This document shows positions 8,088 through 17,321 of a DNA stretch of 64,000 bases, in pieces (the first letter of the stretch is position 1; every line of letters starts with the position of its first letter). The DNA is from Coprococcus eutactus. GTDB lineage: Bacteria > Bacillota > Clostridia > Lachnospirales > Lachnospiraceae. The stretch covers positions 2,084,501 through 2,148,500 of the forward strand of contig NZ_CP102278.1 of assembly GCF_025149915.1 (NCBI RefSeq). The letters run 5' to 3'. The notes under the pieces were generated by a model. That model did not search any database. It worked only from the letters and a program-made list of their open reading frames with translations, and was not told where the DNA came from. Made by a program: the position numbers and the translations under genes.

Positions 8088-9426
8088 TTTCCCGTCCAGC
8101 CTCCATATCACTTCCATGATGATAGTCTTTTTTATAGCATCCGTGTTCCGCCCTGTCGATGATCGGTCCGATAAATGACAATGAGCCAAATATAATCACG
8201 ACCGGATCTTCAACTTCTGATGATATCCGAAGTGCCTGTTCCACTGCATCATCCACATCATCCTGCACATAAACCGAATCAATATACATTTTTGCAAGTT
8301 CTCCGAGTTCACGGTTGCTGAGTGCTCTCGGATTATCTGGCTGAACAGCTATAAAGCTTCCAGCCCCAGGCATCATGATCTCAAGCATCTGTCTGTAGTC
8401 CTTATCCCTGAACACACCGCATATATATATAAGATCCCTGCCAGGAAAGTATGTGTCTATATTCTTTCTGAGCGCTCTCCATCCCCCCGGATTGTGCGCT
8501 CCATCCACATATACCGGTGGCACATCCATCAGCTTCTGAAATCTGCCCTTCCACCTTGTCGCGGCAAGTCCGTCTGATATATTCACATTTTTCAAGTCAT
8601 ATCCTTCTTTTTGAAGCATATAAGCAGTCTCCACAGCAACTACGCTGTTGTATATCTGATAGATTCCCGGAACAGCCAGATCGTAGGTATTCCCCTTATA
8701 TATATAGCTACTTCCGTCAAGCCCACTGTGCAATATACCTATATCAGATGGATTCACCATGACCGAAAAGCCTGTTGTTGCATTTTCGTCACATTTCTCG
8801 ATCCATTGTGGCATAAGATCTTCGTTTACGGGATATGCCACACAAGGCACATCCTTCTTCATTATCCCCAGCTTCTGACTGTATATCTTCTGCAGAGTAT
8901 CACCAAGAAACTGTGTATGATCCATACTTATACTTGCAATTATAGTACAAAGTGGACTTTTGCAGACATTCGTTGCATCCAGAAGTCCACCCATACCGGT
9001 CTCCAGCAGAAGTATATCCACATTCTTATCCATAAAATAGCAGAATGCGATGGCCGTCTCCGTTTCAAACGATGTCGGTCTGTTAAGGCCATCGGCAGCC
9101 ATAGCATCTGCCACATTCTTAACACGCTCAAGATACACAGCAAATGTATCCTCATCCATGTATGTTCCGTTTATCTGAAATCTCTCAAGATAAGTGAATA
9201 TCGTCGGTGATATGTATCGTCCGACCACATACCCTGCATTCTCAAGTATTCCATCGAGAAAAGCGCATATAGATCCCTTGCCGTTCGTGCCGGCTATGTG
9301 GACTACCTTCACTTTATTCTGCGGATCTCCAAGACGTCTCAGCAGCTCTTTAATACTGTCAAGTCCCAGCACACTGCCAAGCGTATCTGTATATTCTATA
9401 TATTTTCTTGCCTCTTCATATGTCAT
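8080..9426 (-). CDS. folC: folylpolyglutamate / dihydrofolate synthase
   Basis: FolC adds glutamates to folates and, in its bifunctional form, makes dihydrofolate from dihydropteroate. The Mur-ligase-like domains are clear: VVHIAGTNGKGS (ATP loop), LLLETGMGGLLDATN, SISMDHTQFLGDT and YVDGAHNPGGWRAL. An ORF extends upstream to 9483, overlapping the deacetylase gene. The ATG at 9426 (MTYEEARKYIEY) follows GGAAGGGG and matches the usual FolC N terminus, giving 448 residues. With folP and folBK next door, this is a nearly complete late folate pathway. Confidence 0.93.
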   Translation of the reverse strand: MTYEEARKYIEYTDTLGSVLGLDSIKELLRRLGDPQNKVKVVHIAGTNGKGSICAFLDGILENAGYVVGRYISPTIFTYLERFQINGTYMDEDTFAVYLERVKNVADAMAADGLNRPTSFETETAIAFCYFMDKNVDILLLETGMGGLLDATNVCKSPLCTIIASISMDHTQFLGDTLQKIYSQKLGIMKKDVPCVAYPVNEDLMPQWIEKCDENATTGFSVMVNPSDIGILHSGLDGSSYIYKGNTYDLAVPGIYQIYNSVVAVETAYMLQKEGYDLKNVNISDGLAATRWKGRFQKLMDVPPVYVDGAHNPGGWRALRKNIDTYFPGRDLIYICGVFRDKDYRQMLEIMMPGAGSFIAVQPDNPRALSNRELGELAKMYIDSVYVQDDVDDAVEQALRISSEVEDPVVIIFGSLSFIGPIIDRAEHGCYKKDYHHGSDMEAGREND

Positions 9427-9451
9427 ATATGGGTATATCCCCTTCCTGTCC

Positions 9452-10276
9452 CTATCGGTGTCTGACAAGCGGAGCATTCTCATCTATAGGCAAAAGTGTG
9501 AACCCTTCCGCCCGCAGTTCATCTATGAGCATCTGCAGCGACTCCACTGTACAATGTCTGGCATCCAGATCATGCATAAGTATCACGACATCATCATGAC
9601 AGACTGCATCCTTCATGATATTGTCCACCAGCTGTTCCGGCGTGTAACTACCGCACACCGCGTCATTGTTAAGCGCATTCCAGTCATAATATATCAGCCC
9701 CTGAGACTCCACATAGTCTATGAGTGTATCCATATCCACCTTCGACACAGTGTTGGAACTGCCTCCTGGAAATCTATAATAAACGCAATTGACACCTGTT
9801 ACATCATACAATAAATTTCGCAATTCCTCAATATCTTCAGCGAAATCATCCAGGCTTGCGTATATTTTGTCATAATCATGGGTGTATGAGTGAAGGGCCA
9901 GCGTGTGGCCTCTTCCAACTATATCCCTGTATGTATCATAATACTCATCGCCCCTGCCAACGACAAAGAAAGTCGCTTTCACGTCATTTGCATCAAGAAT
10001 GTCCAGTATCTCTCCGGTATTTCCGGACGGGCCATCGTCAAATGTAAGGTACGCTCTCTTAGTCTCCGCCTCCTTATCGCCATCTGTGGCCACCTCTTTC
10101 AGCGGGCTGAATACCGGATTTTCAACATCGTGGATACCTCCGGATGTATAGAAGCCCCATCTCGACTGACTGACGATATAATAACAACAAAAAATGATTG
10201 CTATAAAAATCGCAACAGCCAGCATGACGTACTGCCATGAATCAAACAATCTGTGCAGCGAGTCTCTATTCTTCAA
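9452..10276 (-). CDS. membrane-anchored polysaccharide deacetylase (NodB homology)
   Basis: The 274-residue product has one N-terminal membrane segment (residues about 16-36, MLAVAIFIAIIFCCYYIV), then an extracellular NodB deacetylase domain. Catalytic motifs are present: LTFDDGPSGNTGEIL with the metal-binding Asp pair, ALHSYTHDY with the His ligands, and YRFPGGSSN. Such enzymes remove acetyl groups from peptidoglycan or other N-acetylated glycans at the cell surface. The start is a TTG at 10276 preceded by GACGGGG. It lies 25 bases upstream of folC and may share its transcript. Confidence 0.9.
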   Translation of the reverse strand: MKNRDSLHRLFDSWQYVMLAVAIFIAIIFCCYYIVSQSRWGFYTSGGIHDVENPVFSPLKEVATDGDKEAETKRAYLTFDDGPSGNTGEILDILDANDVKATFFVVGRGDEYYDTYRDIVGRGHTLALHSYTHDYDKIYASLDDFAEDIEELRNLLYDVTGVNCVYYRFPGGSSNTVSKVDMDTLIDYVESQGLIYYDWNALNNDAVCGSYTPEQLVDNIMKDAVCHDDVVILMHDLDARHCTVESLQMLIDELRAEGFTLLPIDENAPLVRHR

Positions 10277-10414
10277 TTTTTTCCCCGTCTAACTTCCTTT
10301 TTTCTATTATATTATGCTTATTCTTTCTTTATGAACATATTTATATTCACTGCATAATCCTGTTTCCATCGGGAACAATAATAGCAAAATCTAAATACAA
10401 GGAGAATGTAAACC

Positions 10415-10999
10415 ATGAAAAAATTCACGAAGAAATATCCAGATCCAAAGCGAATCCTGCTCACAGCCGGTATGGCTCTCACAATGATCGCCTTCTGCGG
10501 ATGCGGCAATTCATCTGATGCAGGAACCACCGGAAGCTCTTCCTCCTCTTCAACTACTCAGACATCAAACGCCAACTCAGAGACATCATCAGAAGCTGAG
10601 AAGGACAATACAGGCTCAGGCGATGACAAAGGAATTATCGGCGGAGCTGCCGACGCTGTGAAGGATGTAACCGACGGCGTGGCTGACGGTGTGAAGGATG
10701 TCGCTGACGGTGTGGAAAACACTGTATCAGGAGCATTCGGTTCATTCGATGATGCCCAGGACTGGTTCATGAACCAGCTTCCAAATGAAAATGGAAGATT
10801 TGAGGTAGCCAACAGTGACAAAGATCTCACAAGCTTCTCAGGCGACCGCACAGGCTACCACATCGAACTCCACGACAACAACAGGGACGGCGATACTAAA
10901 GTCGGCGATTTCTATATCGACTCCAACAACGGCAAAGTCTACAAGTCAGACGAGCACGGAAAGACATTTGCCGAGTACGATTTCTCTGATTTCAAGTAA
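10415..10999 (+). CDS. predicted lipoprotein of unknown function
   Basis: This 194-residue secreted protein begins with a signal peptide that ends in a lipobox (IAFCGC), so it should be lipid-anchored through Cys. A Ser/Thr-rich low-complexity stretch (residues 35-75) and a short repeat of GVADGVKDVADGV type follow. The C-terminal 70 residues form a small globular part with DNNRDGDTKVGDFYID, which resembles a calcium-binding loop. AAGGAG lies 10 bases before the ATG. It is a lone plus-strand gene flanked by minus-strand genes. I do not recognise the C-terminal family. Confidence 0.8.
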   Translation: MKKFTKKYPDPKRILLTAGMALTMIAFCGCGNSSDAGTTGSSSSSSTTQTSNANSETSSEAEKDNTGSGDDKGIIGGAADAVKDVTDGVADGVKDVADGVENTVSGAFGSFDDAQDWFMNQLPNENGRFEVANSDKDLTSFSGDRTGYHIELHDNNRDGDTKVGDFYIDSNNGKVYKSDEHGKTFAEYDFSDFK

Positions 11000-11019
11000 T
11001 CAAAAACTCACAGACAGAA

Positions 11020-11053
11020 AATGCTGCCGCGGAAATACATCCGAAGCAGCATT
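11020..11053. terminator. hairpin between convergent genes
   Basis: AATGCTGC pairs with GCAGCATT, with an inner CGGA/TCCG stem. It lies between the ends of two convergent genes and could stop transcription from either side, although neither flank has a long U tract. Confidence 0.5.
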
Positions 11054-11060
11054 ACATACC

Positions 11061-11381
11061 TTATTCCTGTGTTTCATTGTCCATTATCTGTTGCTGTGGC
11101 TGATCCTTGGCATCCTTAATGACCTCTCCTGTCACAGGATTGATCTTTACCCCCATCTGCTCAGCTATCATGGTGTACATATCAAACTCACGGTCCCGGG
11201 CTTCTTTCTTTCGCTTTTTCATGCCCCTTGATCTTACCATCTCTACGATCCCGAAGCCTATCATAAGCACGCCGAAGAATATATATCCCGCCATCCGGTT
11301 AGTAAAAAAGGCTCTGGTAACACTCAGAACACCGATGCCGACCATGACTATTCCCATAACAAAGTTAAACAATCTTCTCAC
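11061..11381 (-). CDS. small membrane protein, unknown function
   Basis: This 106-residue protein has two membrane segments (about residues 5-23 and 31-48), separated by a short RAFFTNRMAG turn. A charged cytoplasmic tail follows (RGMKKRKKEARDREFD) and ends in a Gln-rich stretch. The start is a GTG at 11381, just after the previous gene ends, so coupling is likely. It forms a pair with the next membrane protein. No family is recognised. Confidence 0.65.
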   Translation of the reverse strand: MRRLFNFVMGIVMVGIGVLSVTRAFFTNRMAGYIFFGVLMIGFGIVEMVRSRGMKKRKKEARDREFDMYTMIAEQMGVKINPVTGEVIKDAKDQPQQQIMDNETQE

Positions 11382-11386
11382 ACCAC

Positions 11387-11740
11387 CTATCTGTTTACGA
11401 ATACATCTTCCCCGGATTTTTCAAGCATCCTGTCATACTGTTCATACATATACTGGACGCTGTTCTCCAGGAGGTGATAATGCTTGATGTATGGTACGAG
11501 AAGAACCATGAATGCCAGCGCCAGGATGAGGAGTGAAATATTTGCTGTCACAACAAATGCTATGCATGTGATGACCGTCAGCACCGCAAACAGAGCCAGC
11601 ACTATCAAGTGTATAAGCCTCTCATGCATAAAGAAACCTATCTGCACAAGATGTCTGTCCATCTCTTTTTTCACATCTATATCATCCCTCTCTAAAAGGG
11701 CGTCAACATATGCTATGTATCTCTTTATTCTCTTCGCCAT
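11387..11740 (-). CDS. membrane protein, unknown function
   Basis: The 117-residue product has a charged N-terminal helix (YVDALLERDDIDVKKEMDR), then two adjacent membrane segments (about residues 43-65 and 68-85). A C-terminal helix follows (YMYEQYDRMLEKSGED). The ATG at 11740 has GAGGAATAG upstream. It is in a short minus-strand cluster with the genes on either side. No homology is recognised. Confidence 0.65.
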   Translation of the reverse strand: MAKRIKRYIAYVDALLERDDIDVKKEMDRHLVQIGFFMHERLIHLIVLALFAVLTVITCIAFVVTANISLLILALAFMVLLVPYIKHYHLLENSVQYMYEQYDRMLEKSGEDVFVNR

Positions 11741-11763
11741 ATCTATTCCTCACAAGAAACCTG

Positions 11764-12243
11764 TCAATTCATCACCTTGTTCATAAAATGTTCCCACTGG
11801 GCTATGACCTTGTCATAATAAAAACTGAGAACATATGACTCTTCTTCGACATCTATTATCATCTGGAAACACTTTCTTTCACTGGACTTTTCCCTAGGTG
11901 TTGCGGCAAAAAATATAACTTTGCCCTCAAAACTCTTCATGACCTCGTCATAGCGGGACTCATCCACCGGTCTGTCCGGAACGGTCTCCACGAGAACATC
12001 ATTTGCATCATAATACTTGTGTCCCTCAAGGAGTATAGCCTCCACCTCCGGGTTTACAAATCTCACCTGCATATCTCTGACATATCTGTCACTGAACAGT
12101 TCATTTGCCGAATTGTTCTCCCTTACCATCGCTCCATCCAGCTCAAATTCCAGTATTCCCTGCTTGGCGGAAAATACGCATCTCACTATGGCAGCATCAC
12201 GAAATGATATCGTATCTATTTCATCAACGCTATTGTACTTCAT
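11764..12243 (-). CDS. hypothetical cytosolic protein
   Basis: The product is 159 residues, soluble and acidic, with alternating beta-like segments and a helical C terminus (YYDKVIAQWEHFMNK). There is no signal peptide or membrane segment. AGAGGATG precedes the ATG at 12243. It follows the phosphatase gene by about 20 bases and is probably co-transcribed with it. I do not recognise the family and suggest no function. Confidence 0.7.
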   Translation of the reverse strand: MKYNSVDEIDTISFRDAAIVRCVFSAKQGILEFELDGAMVRENNSANELFSDRYVRDMQVRFVNPEVEAILLEGHKYYDANDVLVETVPDRPVDESRYDEVMKSFEGKVIFFAATPREKSSERKCFQMIIDVEEESYVLSFYYDKVIAQWEHFMNKVMN

Positions 12244-12264
12244 ATCTACATCCTCTTACACAAA

Positions 12265-12867
12265 TTAGTCCATAGCCTTCTTTATCGCTGCAAGAAGTTC
12301 ATCATATGTCTCAAATGCCTCGAGATCAGGATTGTCAGCCTTTATCTGATCTGTGCTCTTGAACAGAAAACCTGCCTTACTTGCATATATCATGCCAAGG
12401 TCGTTATGGCTGTCGCCGCTCGCTATCGTATCGTATCCGATCGACTGGAGAGCCTTGACCGTTGTCAGCTTGGACTGTGGACATCTCATCTTGAATCCTG
12501 TTATCTCACCGTCATCTGCCACGATAAGCTCATTGCAGAATATTGTAGGATACCCCAGCTTCTTCATGAGAGGTCCTGCAAACTGTGAAAATGTATCACT
12601 GATGATTATTACCTGTCCTATCTCTCTGAGCTCGTCCAGAAACTCTTTTGCTCCAGGTATCGGATCTATCTTGGCGATGGTCTCCTGGATCTCCTTGAGA
12701 CCGAGGCCATGCTCTTTGAGTATTCCAAGTCTCCAGTTCATGAGCTTATCGTAGTCAGGCTCATCTCTTGTCGTCCTCTTGAGCTCAGGTATTCCGCTTG
12801 CCTCAGCAAAAGCTATCCATATCTCTGGCACCAGTACTCCCTCTAAATCAAGACATGTTATATACAT
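12265..12867 (-). CDS. thrH: ThrH/SerB-like phosphoserine phosphatase or phosphoserine:homoserine phosphotransferase
   Basis: This 200-residue HAD-superfamily enzyme starts MYITCLDLEGVLVPEIW, where the DLEG variant of the DxDG motif is typical of ThrH. Motif 2 is IIISDTFSQFAGP and motif 4 is ASGDSHNDLGMI. ThrH-type proteins hydrolyse phosphoserine and can transfer its phosphate to homoserine. An in-frame ORF extends to 12918, but GGAGG sits 7 bases before the ATG at 12867, fixing the start. The ThrH assignment over plain SerB rests on the DLEG motif and the compact length. Confidence 0.82.
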   Translation of the reverse strand: MYITCLDLEGVLVPEIWIAFAEASGIPELKRTTRDEPDYDKLMNWRLGILKEHGLGLKEIQETIAKIDPIPGAKEFLDELREIGQVIIISDTFSQFAGPLMKKLGYPTIFCNELIVADDGEITGFKMRCPQSKLTTVKALQSIGYDTIASGDSHNDLGMIYASKAGFLFKSTDQIKADNPDLEAFETYDELLAAIKKAMD

Positions 12868-12984
12868 ACTTCTTCCTCCATCTTCTTGTCTGTATTTTTT
12901 TATGATCATGTTCTGCATATCAGGTCACCCATATCATACGGGAAACCACTCACAGTTTTTTCATTATAACACGAACCATGTGCT

Positions 12985-13371
12985 CTAACAATCACGAATG
13001 TCCTTGTATCGTGTATAACAGTATCTGTAGTCCGCAACGACCTGTCCAAGCTGTTCCTCCGTGGATATCCGCATATGTCCTGGTTTCAGATACACGCCTC
13101 CCATAACTCCATTTCTGATCAGCATGCCCCTGCTTCCCACAGTATTTACTAGTTGCTTTCCTGAGTTTTTTCTGATATCCATATACGCATTCCAGTTGTC
13201 CTGCAAAGCTTCTATATATCCCGGAATATCCCTGCCGGATATCATCAGCCTGCTGCCTCCATAGCGCCGATCCGGTCCTGGGAAAAAATACTCTATCCTC
13301 ACATCGCCTCCACATATCACCAGTTCACCGCCAGATTTCAGTTTTTCCCTGACAGCCGTTTCATTTCCCAT
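12985..13371 (-). CDS. hypothetical protein
   Basis: This is a 128-residue soluble protein with a Gly-rich first half (GGELVICGGDVRIEYFFPG) and a C-terminal helical part containing several Tyr and Arg residues (DYRYCYTRYKDIRDC). GGAG lies upstream of the ATG at 13371. It sits between the subtilase and the phosphatase genes on the same strand. No recognised family. Confidence 0.6.
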   Translation of the reverse strand: MGNETAVREKLKSGGELVICGGDVRIEYFFPGPDRRYGGSRLMISGRDIPGYIEALQDNWNAYMDIRKNSGKQLVNTVGSRGMLIRNGVMGGVYLKPGHMRISTEEQLGQVVADYRYCYTRYKDIRDC

Positions 13372-13414
13372 ATTGCATCAAACTCCGTTATCATTTGTAT
13401 TTTTACTCTATATC

Positions 13415-15136
13415 CTACACATTTCTGAGACTTTCAAATGTGTTATATATATTCAGCAGGCCATATCCCCACTCCGGATTTGGATAGCTCCTTATATCGA
13501 GCAGTCCGCCGGAAGCTCCAGGTCTTACCGCGCCCCTTATGAGATAATGTCTTATCTGATTTCCATTTATGGTCCTCACATCCATTCTGTCATAGGACCA
13601 TTCCAGAAGCAATATACTGCATCCGGCTGCATATGCCGCCGCTATGGAAGTCCCGCTCCTTATGACAGTCTCATTTCCAGGTCCATCCCCGCTTATGTTG
13701 ACACCAGGAGCAAGAAAATCTGGTTTGACGCGTCTGTCCGCAGTGTAGCCTCTGCTGTTGTCTATATACAGATTACCATTTGTATAGTCATATGCGCAAG
13801 CACATATCGCTGTCTCCGCACTGGCGGGACTTGTTATCGTGGTTCGCGGATCGCTTTTCACAAATTTTGTCTGGGGACTTACAAATGCACTGATCGGAAG
13901 CCACGCGTTGAAGCTCAGCTCCGTTTCTCCAACACCGTACACCCTTATTCCCCATATACCATTTGCAGGTCTGATAAAGCGGAGCATTATGAGTTCCTGC
14001 CCCGCCGCATCCTCTATGAGAAAATAATCCACATACACGGTTCCACCGCCAAATATAGGTTTGATGACGGTGCTTTTGTCATATCTAGGAGATACCCGTT
14101 CTACATACTCTCCCCCTGGAACTTCGAGCGCAACTGAGTACGTGTTTGCAGCGCTCCCCCATATCTCAAGCGTGAGACTGTCGTTGTTTGCGATATCTAT
14201 CTCTACTCTATCATATCCTGTACCGACGCCGGTGTCATCATCCGCAGTGAGACTCCCCGGAATGATACTGTCTGTCTTCAGCCCGATCACCCCCCGGTAG
14301 TGATGTCCCGCTCTCCCCTCATTTCCGCCAGGAACAGCAACAGCAAGTCCCTTCAGATCTCCTATATTGTTGATATACTTCTCCAAAGCGCCAGCTCCAG
14401 TATGACTTCCACTGTTTGACCCCCATGCCACCAGCACACACATTGGCCGTTTGAGCATATGCTGAATTCTCAGCAAATACGCTATAGCCGTCATTATGTC
14501 AACTTCACTGCAGGCAACCGGCTCTTGGGGTATACCGTACAATTCGCGCAGATTTTGTTTTGCCTGTTTTAATTTCACCATTATAATGTCCGCATCCACC
14601 GCAACACTCATCGCCGTTTCGCCGCAGAAAGTGCCATGTCCCGTCACATCGGTAATAATCCTTCGTTCCTCATCTATGGCAGCCTGTATCTCCTCCGCAC
14701 TATACTCCAAGCCATAGCCGTATGTAGCGGCGTCAGTACCCTCTATCGTCTGATCCCATGCCGCAAGTATCCTGCTTTTTCTGCCCTCACGCAAAAATGC
14801 GCCGTTATAGATATCCAGGCCGCAGTCAACTATACCGAGAAGCATGCCCTCTCCGGTAAGTCCAAGTATACTCTGCTGCTGAATGTTTACTGCCCCTATA
14901 GCTTCCAGCGCACCTACATCATCCATAGGTCCATATACTTTTGGAAACAAAGTATACTCCAGTCTTGAAAAACTCTCCATGTGATCAGCAGGTTTTCTCT
15001 GAAACACAACAGCGTACCTGCTGTCTATAAGTCTTATCTGATCCGGGGTGTAAAATGCCATCAGTGCACTGCTATCCCCATTGTACTCCACTATATATTC
15101 TACATAATCCTCTGAATAGGCAGCATCCGATATCAT
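13415..15136 (-). CDS. S8 subtilisin-like serine peptidase (Csp-like architecture)
   Basis: The catalytic triad is complete in 573 residues: Asp104 in GIVDCGLDI, His167 in VTGHGTFCGETA and Ser497 in SGTSIAAAYAAG, with the oxyanion Asn272 in PGGNEG. About 200 residues of beta-rich sequence are inserted between His and Ser, as in clostridial CspA/B/C-type subtilases with a jelly-roll insert. The ORF runs to 15235 and would add a hydrophobic pseudo-signal. However, a strong promoter lies inside that extension, and GAGGTG precedes the ATG at 15136, so the real protein appears to lack a signal peptide. A cytosolic or spore-related role is possible; no germination genes are nearby. Confidence 0.87.
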   Translation of the reverse strand: MISDAAYSEDYVEYIVEYNGDSSALMAFYTPDQIRLIDSRYAVVFQRKPADHMESFSRLEYTLFPKVYGPMDDVGALEAIGAVNIQQQSILGLTGEGMLLGIVDCGLDIYNGAFLREGRKSRILAAWDQTIEGTDAATYGYGLEYSAEEIQAAIDEERRIITDVTGHGTFCGETAMSVAVDADIIMVKLKQAKQNLRELYGIPQEPVACSEVDIMTAIAYLLRIQHMLKRPMCVLVAWGSNSGSHTGAGALEKYINNIGDLKGLAVAVPGGNEGRAGHHYRGVIGLKTDSIIPGSLTADDDTGVGTGYDRVEIDIANNDSLTLEIWGSAANTYSVALEVPGGEYVERVSPRYDKSTVIKPIFGGGTVYVDYFLIEDAAGQELIMLRFIRPANGIWGIRVYGVGETELSFNAWLPISAFVSPQTKFVKSDPRTTITSPASAETAICACAYDYTNGNLYIDNSRGYTADRRVKPDFLAPGVNISGDGPGNETVIRSGTSIAAAYAAGCSILLLEWSYDRMDVRTINGNQIRHYLIRGAVRPGASGGLLDIRSYPNPEWGYGLLNIYNTFESLRNV

Positions 15137-15200
15137 CACGCACCTCGCCCATAAGACAGTTATTATAATATATGATAAAATTTTAAAAAAATTCCCACGA

Positions 15201-15229
15201 AATGTACCTGAAAAATATTTCCATGTCAA
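15201..15229 (-). promoter_or_regulatory. promoter of the subtilase gene
   Basis: TTGACA (15229-15224), a 17-base spacer and TACATT (15206-15201) lie on the minus strand. This promoter is inside the longest possible reading frame of the subtilase and so supports the shorter start at 15136. A second TATAAT-like box lies closer to the gene. Confidence 0.75.
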
Positions 15230-15284
15230 GCACACATCGCGGGAATTTACACTGCATCGTCATACCTAATACAGCTTCATATTT

Positions 15285-17129
15285 TTATTTCTTTGTACTT
15301 ATATACTTGTCAACCTGCTCTTTGAGTATATTAAACTGACATGGTCCGGTCTCCAGTATAACAGTATTGAACTCCTTGAGATCAAACTTTGATCCCAGCT
15401 CCTTCTCTGCATAATTCCTGATGGACTGCATCTCATAGTAACCTGTTGAATAACTCTGATATACCGCAGGATCTCCAACCATTGTCGTGTACAGTTCCTC
15501 TGCGGCGTCTCCGTTCAGTCCCTTGCCATTCAGATAATCCTTTGCATCCTGAACACTCCAGCCCTCATAATTGATCCCTATATCAATTCGTCCACACACA
15601 AGGTAGTTCAGCTCGTCATTTATCTGGTACAGTCTCGCAACATCCTCTGAATTGTCCACACCATCAAATGTATAATAGCTTATCGCATCGTAACACGCGT
15701 ACATAGCCCATCCCTCTTTGTATCCAAGGAAACTGAGCACAGTCCTTATCGGCTCCGGATCAGTTGACATATAATATGCATTTTGTAGCATGTGTCCCGG
15801 ATAGCCTTCGTGGGCAAGTGTCGTCCACATTCCATCTGTATGCTTGCCATTTACCCTTATGAGATTGTTGTCCTGATCATCTATGGCAGGGGACATATAA
15901 TACGCAAGTGTGTTCTCCTGTATGTCCTCAAGGCTCTTGTCAAGCTTCTTTGCCGTGTAGCTTATCTTCCCCATATCGGGATAATGATCTGTGGCGGTTC
16001 CCATGAGTTTATTGATTATCTCCGTAGGATCCGCATCATTGTACTCTGAGAACAGATTGTCATAATTGCTGTACAGATATTCATATGCCGAATAGTCCGT
16101 CATGGCTATGGATGTCATCTCGGTTATAAGCTGTGAAAGGTTCTCATCCAGCATCTCTGCCACTTCGTCAGGAGTCTTATCTGTTCCCGCGGCATCCTGC
16201 AAAAGGTAAGTATAGTATTCCTTTCCGCCCTCATAATTGCACAGACCACCATCGTTCTTTCCAGTTCCCTTGAGAGATGTCAACACGTCTATGACATCCT
16301 GGAATGCCGGAAGCAGGCTCTCTGCAACTGCCTTCTTGTTCTGCTCCTCAAAGTCCTGGATCTCATCCTCAGTCAGGAAACTCAGGGACTCGATATTATC
16401 GTTGAAAGTCTGTATCATAAAGTGATCGTCCTTATTTTTCAAGAAATCTTCGCACTGCTTTATGACCTCATCACACACATCATCACTCATAAAGTACCCC
16501 TTTTCCGACTTGACCTTTTCAAATTCAAGATAGTCGTCAAAGTAATCTCTTATCATACCAAGCACTTCTATATATCGCTCCACGTCTCCTTTGTCGTCAA
16601 ATCTATAATCTGTGAAATATGTAGAAATGTTCGACTGCAATCCCTTCATCGGAGAAAATGGCTCACTGAGATATATATTGAGAAATCCCTGTTCCTCATT
16701 CTCCATATACTGTTTGAGAATATCATAAGTCAGCTGCTGGTTCTCTGTGAGATCATCCCGATCAAATGATTTCAATTTCTCATATGTATCATCAAATTCG
16801 GACTTCTGTTTGCGGATTCCCTCCTCCGTCATATCGTTATCTCCAAGGGAAACCTCTGGCTCCAGGATTCCAAGTGCCTCTCCGTCCTTTATCTCATAGT
16901 TGTATGTGAGTGTATCCGATGTCACGCTGTCAACATACTCATCATGAAGAAACTCCTCAAACCTGTTCTGCTCATCAGTATAGTCATCCGCATTGTCCTT
17001 TGTCACCCCAAATATATCTTTCACATCAAACATGTGTGAACTGCACGCAGTTGACGATGCAAGCAGCGCTGCCGCCGCAAGTATGACTGCCACTCTCTTT
17101 ATTTTCTTTGCTATTTTGATCTTAAACAT
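15285..17129 (-). CDS. DUF885-family lipoprotein, predicted metallopeptidase
   Basis: This 614-residue exported protein has a signal peptide with a lipobox (LLASSTAC) and so should be membrane-anchored. The conserved DUF885 zinc-peptidase-like motif LAHEGYPGHMLQ is present, followed by KEGWAMYACYDAI, which supplies the downstream Glu. It is expected to act on peptides outside the membrane, but the substrate is unknown. AAGGAG precedes the ATG at 17129. It has its own promoter and lies downstream of mntP. A short intergenic stretch separates it from the subtilase. Confidence 0.88.
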   Translation of the reverse strand: MFKIKIAKKIKRVAVILAAAALLASSTACSSHMFDVKDIFGVTKDNADDYTDEQNRFEEFLHDEYVDSVTSDTLTYNYEIKDGEALGILEPEVSLGDNDMTEEGIRKQKSEFDDTYEKLKSFDRDDLTENQQLTYDILKQYMENEEQGFLNIYLSEPFSPMKGLQSNISTYFTDYRFDDKGDVERYIEVLGMIRDYFDDYLEFEKVKSEKGYFMSDDVCDEVIKQCEDFLKNKDDHFMIQTFNDNIESLSFLTEDEIQDFEEQNKKAVAESLLPAFQDVIDVLTSLKGTGKNDGGLCNYEGGKEYYTYLLQDAAGTDKTPDEVAEMLDENLSQLITEMTSIAMTDYSAYEYLYSNYDNLFSEYNDADPTEIINKLMGTATDHYPDMGKISYTAKKLDKSLEDIQENTLAYYMSPAIDDQDNNLIRVNGKHTDGMWTTLAHEGYPGHMLQNAYYMSTDPEPIRTVLSFLGYKEGWAMYACYDAISYYTFDGVDNSEDVARLYQINDELNYLVCGRIDIGINYEGWSVQDAKDYLNGKGLNGDAAEELYTTMVGDPAVYQSYSTGYYEMQSIRNYAEKELGSKFDLKEFNTVILETGPCQFNILKEQVDKYISTKK

Positions 17130-17172
17130 ATTATCTCCTTACTATGTATTCCCCCACTTATGCTATCTGAAT

Positions 17173-17202
17173 ATTGTATGACATATCTCCCCCAATTGTC
17201 CA
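17173..17202 (-). promoter_or_regulatory. promoter of the DUF885 gene
   Basis: On the minus strand TGGACA (17202-17197) and TACAAT (17178-17173) are 18 bases apart, about 45 bases before the start codon. Confidence 0.6.
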
Positions 17203-17233
17203 TTAATTTGGATTAAATTTTATAACTGTTAAG

Positions 17234-17272
17234 AGCCGGTCTCCAAAATGACTTGCATTTCAGATACCGGCT
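17234..17272 (-). terminator. terminator of mntP
   Basis: AGCCGGT pairs with ACCGGCT, and an inner helix (CTGAAATG with CATTTTGG, loop CAAGT) extends the hairpin. The following U tract is weak. It ends the mntP transcript before the DUF885 promoter. Confidence 0.6.
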
Positions 17273-17321
17273 TCCTCGCTCTTTAAGTTTATCTTTATGC
17301 TTATTATAGATTTTTCAGATA

